Source of the DNA: Apostichopus japonicus
Lineage: Eukaryota > Echinodermata > Holothuroidea > Aspidochirotida > Stichopodidae
Length of the DNA: 64,000 nt
Assembly (NCBI RefSeq): GCF_037975245.1
Contig: NC_092562.1
Coordinates: forward strand, 1,465,001-1,529,000
Direction: 5' to 3'
Under the pieces are notes generated by a model. It was not told the origin of the DNA, did no database searches, and was given only the letters and a program-made list of their open reading frames with translations. The translations under genes were made by a program, and so were the position numbers. Positions 60,546-64,000 of this stretch are shown here, one piece after another. Numbering within the stretch: the stretch's first letter is position 1; the number at the start of each line of letters is the position of its first letter.

Positions 60546-60683
60546 TCAATTCCTAATTTGGATCGAATCGGGATGGTAACCACGGCAACAGTTAATTAAA
60601 TTGAGTTCTGAACTTTCCGTAACCATAGTAGCAAAGCCCACGCTGGCAATATTGATCCACGTATGAACAGAGCAACAATCAAA
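60546..60683 (-). CDS. Putative 3'-terminal exon, unknown protein
   Basis: On the minus strand CATACAAACAG|TTT opens, in phase 0, FDCCSVHTWINIASVGFATM, VTESSELNLINCCRGYHPDS, IQIRN and a TGA stop, with AATAAA 37 nt later. Amino-acid composition looks protein-like. The phase fits the donor of the exon at 61660-61807. No family recognised, and the acceptor pyrimidine tract is only moderate. Confidence 0.3.
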   Translation of the reverse strand, partial: FDCCSVHTWINIASVGFATMVTESSELNLINCCRGYHPDSIQIRN

Positions 60684-60899
60684 CTGTTTGTATGGCGGTG
60701 GGCAAGGACTGGGAAGTGACACTAAGGGCAAGGTCTCATGTACGGAACAGTGAACGGCAACGTTGTACTATCAGTTTAATATCTTACGGTTTCATGTTGC
60801 ACAAGTGGGATTTATGATGGCTGAGGTTCAATCGCTGAGCACATAACTGAAAATTTTAGGTCAAAGCCACATCCTCATACATATCTAGCATAATTTTGT

Positions 60900-60990
60900 A
60901 TTGTGAAGATATAATAATAATAATAAGTAATATTTATATAGCGCATAATCAGCAAAGCTGCTCAAAGCGCTTTACAAATGTAAAAACTTA
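60900..60990 (-). mobile_element. LINE/SINE 3' end of CR1/L2 type
   Basis: Minus-strand GTAAAGCGCTTTGAGCAGC, TATGCGCTATATAAATATTA and an ATT-rich tail (60926-60911) match the 3' end of the LINE at 25104-25575. The upstream coding part is not recognisable. Confidence 0.65.
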
Positions 60991-61659
60991 AAACAAATAG
61001 TAACAAAAACCAAAATATTCAATATATAGAACCAATAAGGCAAAAAATGTAACAGCCAAAAGCAACAATATAAAAAAAAAAATAAGTATGAGAAACTATA
61101 GTACAGTAAGACAAATATTGTAAAAGCCTTAACAGATAGTAATAAACACCCAATACTAAACGATAAAATATAGAACCCTAAACGTATTAAAGATATGGTA
61201 AGATTTCTTAAGTTTGTGATATTTTGTAAATATATGTGGCAACAACGACAATAACATAGCAATTTCAATACCTACAGAGGAATATCTGACACTTAAAGCA
61301 AAGATTCCAAATTTATCAGGTTTCAAGGTTAAATCAACAAGATCATATCATAGCCAAAGTAAAGCATTTGAAGAACGATGATTTGCACAGATGATATCAG
61401 AGACTACCATTTCCTGTGTTCCTGTGTTGGGTTAAAACCAATAGTAACTCACTATTGAATTGAATTTTTGTAAAGATGGTTACATTACAACTACATCTTT
61501 AGATTCCAGGACATCCACTTCAGGGTTGGCCAAATTGCTTACAGGGACTCAATCAATTTGAAAGGCAAATGAACGTGCAGTCTAAGCATTGCAGACCTTC
61601 ACCCAGGTGTATAAATGGGGGGGACCTACATGGAAACTTGGAAATATTTTAGGGTTTAC
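60991..61659. other. No gene seen
   Basis: AT-rich, possibly decayed LINE near 60991-61260. If the flanking exons are real, this is intron. Confidence 0.4.
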
Positions 61660-61807
61660 CTGCCCCGGTTTGTGGCTGCACCATATGGGAGTTACCGACT
61701 TTATTTGACACTTCAATGTAACACACTCTAGTTCTCTGGGAGGGAAAGCTTTGAATTGGGAATACTTGGGAGTGTAGACCATGCGACCAGTTCCACATGA
61801 CCAGGAG
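61660..61807 (-). CDS. Putative internal exon, weakly Tudor-like
   Basis: Acceptor CACAACAATTAG before 61807 and donor GGGCAG|GTAAAC after 61660; 148 nt, phase 2 in, phase 0 out. It reads SWSCGTGRMVYTPKYSQFKA, FPPRELECVTLKCQIKSVTP, IWCSHKPGQ. The pattern F-x-x-FPP-x-x-LEC followed by a TPIW segment recalls the C-terminal part of extended Tudor domains (typically LPxxFxxLPxQAIEC...PxxxxW). This is pattern resemblance only. A strong phase-2 donor at 62387-62388 (ACCG|GTAAGT) could mark the exon before it. Confidence 0.35.
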
Positions 61808-64000
61808 CTAATTGTTGTGTTAAAGTTTTGCCTTGATACAAAACTTGTTAACCAACAAGTAAAATTCAGTTCCTGATGAGGTTATATTATAATGCCAGAC
61901 ACAGCTGAGGAAAATACATATGATTGAAAATGTTCAAATTTTCAACGAAAAGATGCTCAATTTAATACATGGGTCAAGTTCATCCAACCTTTAGCATTTA
62001 GATTTATCTGTTTGGAAATTTACACACTGTTATCTATTATCCCTTACAATGAATAAATGCACAAAATGTCCTGTGCCATCAAACGTCTATCATTTGCTTT
62101 CAATTTCTTGTGTGACTATTACATCGTATACCTAACTGTAAGAATAAATTATAAAACTATAGATCATAATTATGTTGCTGAGCGTTACAGTACTCATTTT
62201 CCTAATATTCTCTGTCATAATGAACTAGAAATTGAAGGCGCGTTACATGCAATGTTTCCCTCTTTCAGACAAGAAGACATTTTCTTTTGAAAACACAGCT
62301 ATTCAGGGAATCTTACCAAACATACAGAAAAACCAGCAATTTTTTTTTTTTTTTGAAGATTCAAGTAGGCCTATAATAAATCCACTTACCGGTCTGTGAC
62401 ACCTACCAGTACATGTATGATGTATAAAGTAAAAAAAAGCGTGGGACTTTTCCCCAACTGAATTTTTTTTTTCCACATGAACACAATCTATATATATATA
62501 TATATACCCTTGTGTTCATAAAATGCCTCTGATGCAAGCTCCTTAAGTGCTATATGACGTACCGTCTTCCTCCACCTGACTTGACTATATGTTGTTTACA
62601 CCATCACATTACAAACATACAATGTCTGCCAATGCACGCATACTGTATCATACATGCATTCATGATCACAGGAATTGTCTCACTGAAATCAAAGCGTTTT
62701 TGATGTCAAGGTTTTGGATTTTAAATGAATTAACATTACTTTCTATTCACTACATATAATGAATAGAAGAGATGAAAGAATGCCCAAGAATGCCCAAGTT
62801 TCAAACGAAAGCAATGGAATTAGATCTGTATTAGAGAAAAATAATGCAGTCCTCTGCAAATTAACAGAGAGATATTAAATTCAGGCAGGTCTCACTAGCC
62901 TCACATGATGTCAAGAACCTGTGGCCTATACCCATCATAACACACAGGCTACATACTTTGGTTACATTACTAATAAACAGTACAATGATTTCACTAAAAT
63001 CCCTTTTCATGTTAGTAACGATAGGGCATCCATCATCATACACTTTATCACTACTGGATGCTGGATACTTGGAAGCTCTTGTCTGTGGTGATAAATAAAT
63101 CAGAACACCCTCACCGTCACAGATCTGTTCACTTCATTTCTACATATTTCAGCCATTCTTGCCAACTAATGCTCAGCGTATCAACATCTAAGATTACATA
63201 TTTATAAATGTTAAATCTAGCATATAAATTCATACTGCTGTTGAATATGAATTTCAGGTGATGCTGTACAGTCTAATTTGTTTCCTTTTCATAGCACCTC
63301 AAATTTTAATTAATGGGAGAGGATGGGTGCAGGGGAGGGGGGAAGGGTGTTCTTTCTCTCATGTCCATTCTCCTCCCCCATCACTAGAACTAAATAGAAA
63401 TGTCTTTAATACCACAACTGCTCATTGGGAATGCTCAAAGTAATAATACGTGTGCTAGCAAATGCTGCCACAACTGAAATTATTCCGCAACTTGAAAATT
63501 TGACAAGAAGCTAACTTCAATTATTTCCTGCAGATCTGCATAAATTGAAGGTATTATCAAGAGCATTCAGCGCTGGTTATAACGCATCACCACCCTCATT
63601 CCAAAGGTAGCTTTTGAAATTCCTTGTCTTCTTCCAAGTAAACTGCTTACTTAAGACTAGAAGCTGTACACAAAACATATTATAATTAACTGGAGGGCAG
63701 AACAAAACACTGTACTAGTCAAATGACACAGTCAGTCATGACAAAGAACAGCCTTGAAGCAACCAACAAAACACACTGGCAACATAGTTGTGCCTGCTGT
63801 TAATGTTACTGCAACCCATAGCAAAGTCAGAAATATGGGAGATTTTTTAACAGGAATCATCCCCTGAGAATGAATTCTTATGTTAGCACATGTATGTGGT
63901 CTTACTGTAAAGAAGCTGAATAAGGGGTTAATCAATGGTCTAGCGTGCGTTACTCACAGGATTAATGCACGATCGGGGGATAATGCAAGCGATGCACGAG
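61808..64000. other. No further gene established
   Basis: Contains a candidate phase-2 donor at 62387-62388, a short (TA)n at 62490-62507 and a minus-strand donor ATCCT|GTGAGT at 63957-63958 that would end an exon extending beyond the window. None has enough visible exon to annotate. Confidence 0.35.

Noticed and set aside
60576-60589. GTAACCACGGCAAC, a 13/14 match to the RFX X-box
   Set aside because: It falls within a putative coding exon (reading CCRGYH on the other strand) and no promoter or ciliary gene is visible nearby.

Overview
The window is animal nuclear DNA. It is AT-rich and intron-rich, with spliceosomal introns, tRNA-derived SINEs, LINE 3' ends, hAT-type MITEs, long (TA)n tracts and many poly-C/poly-G runs. 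The mix suggests a marine invertebrate, possibly an echinoderm such as a sea cucumber; that is inference from style, not from a marker gene. Everything I can support as coding lies on the minus strand, so genes read from high to low coordinates.

Region 1-31.6 kb: a large gene for an extracellular/membrane protein. A phase-1 signal-peptide exon (31515-31587) is the likely 5' end. It is followed by one Ig-like exon (18619-18900), seven single-exon fibronectin type III (FN3) domains (17989 down to 7534) and an eighth FN3 split over two exons (6378-6272 and 4904-4586). All complete domain exons are phase 1-1. FN3-2 to FN3-7 alternate between two cysteine patterns (A-B-A-B-A-B), which implies repeated duplication of a two-domain module. 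The transmembrane and cytoplasmic parts would lie beyond base 1, so receptor phosphatase, receptor kinase and adhesion protein all remain open. A small three-exon gene (27717-25977, about 65 residues) sits on the same strand between the signal exon and the Ig exon.

Region 31.6-39 kb: no gene recognised; it holds SINEs, a perfect 20-bp palindrome and G-rich tracts. Region 39-52 kb: two NFIL3/E4BP4-type bZIP repressor genes lie head to tail, 513 and 444 residues. Each has its whole coding region in one exon just after a 3' splice site, as in vertebrate NFIL3. The second ends in a PIDLS CtBP-type motif and is followed at once by a 48-bp minisatellite. Between them are a hAT MITE, an 88-93 bp minisatellite and about 0.93 kb of (CCAT)n.

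Region 52-64 kb: two related SINE copies, a second hAT MITE copy, a LINE tail and two tentative minus-strand exons (61807-61660 and 60683-60546, the latter with a poly(A) signal).

Most notable are a degenerate hammerhead ribozyme fold inside a tRNA-derived SINE (2399-2351), the alternating FN3 module, an intronic array carrying copies of an exon's own 3' splice site, and several mobile elements whose target-site duplications can be read directly.
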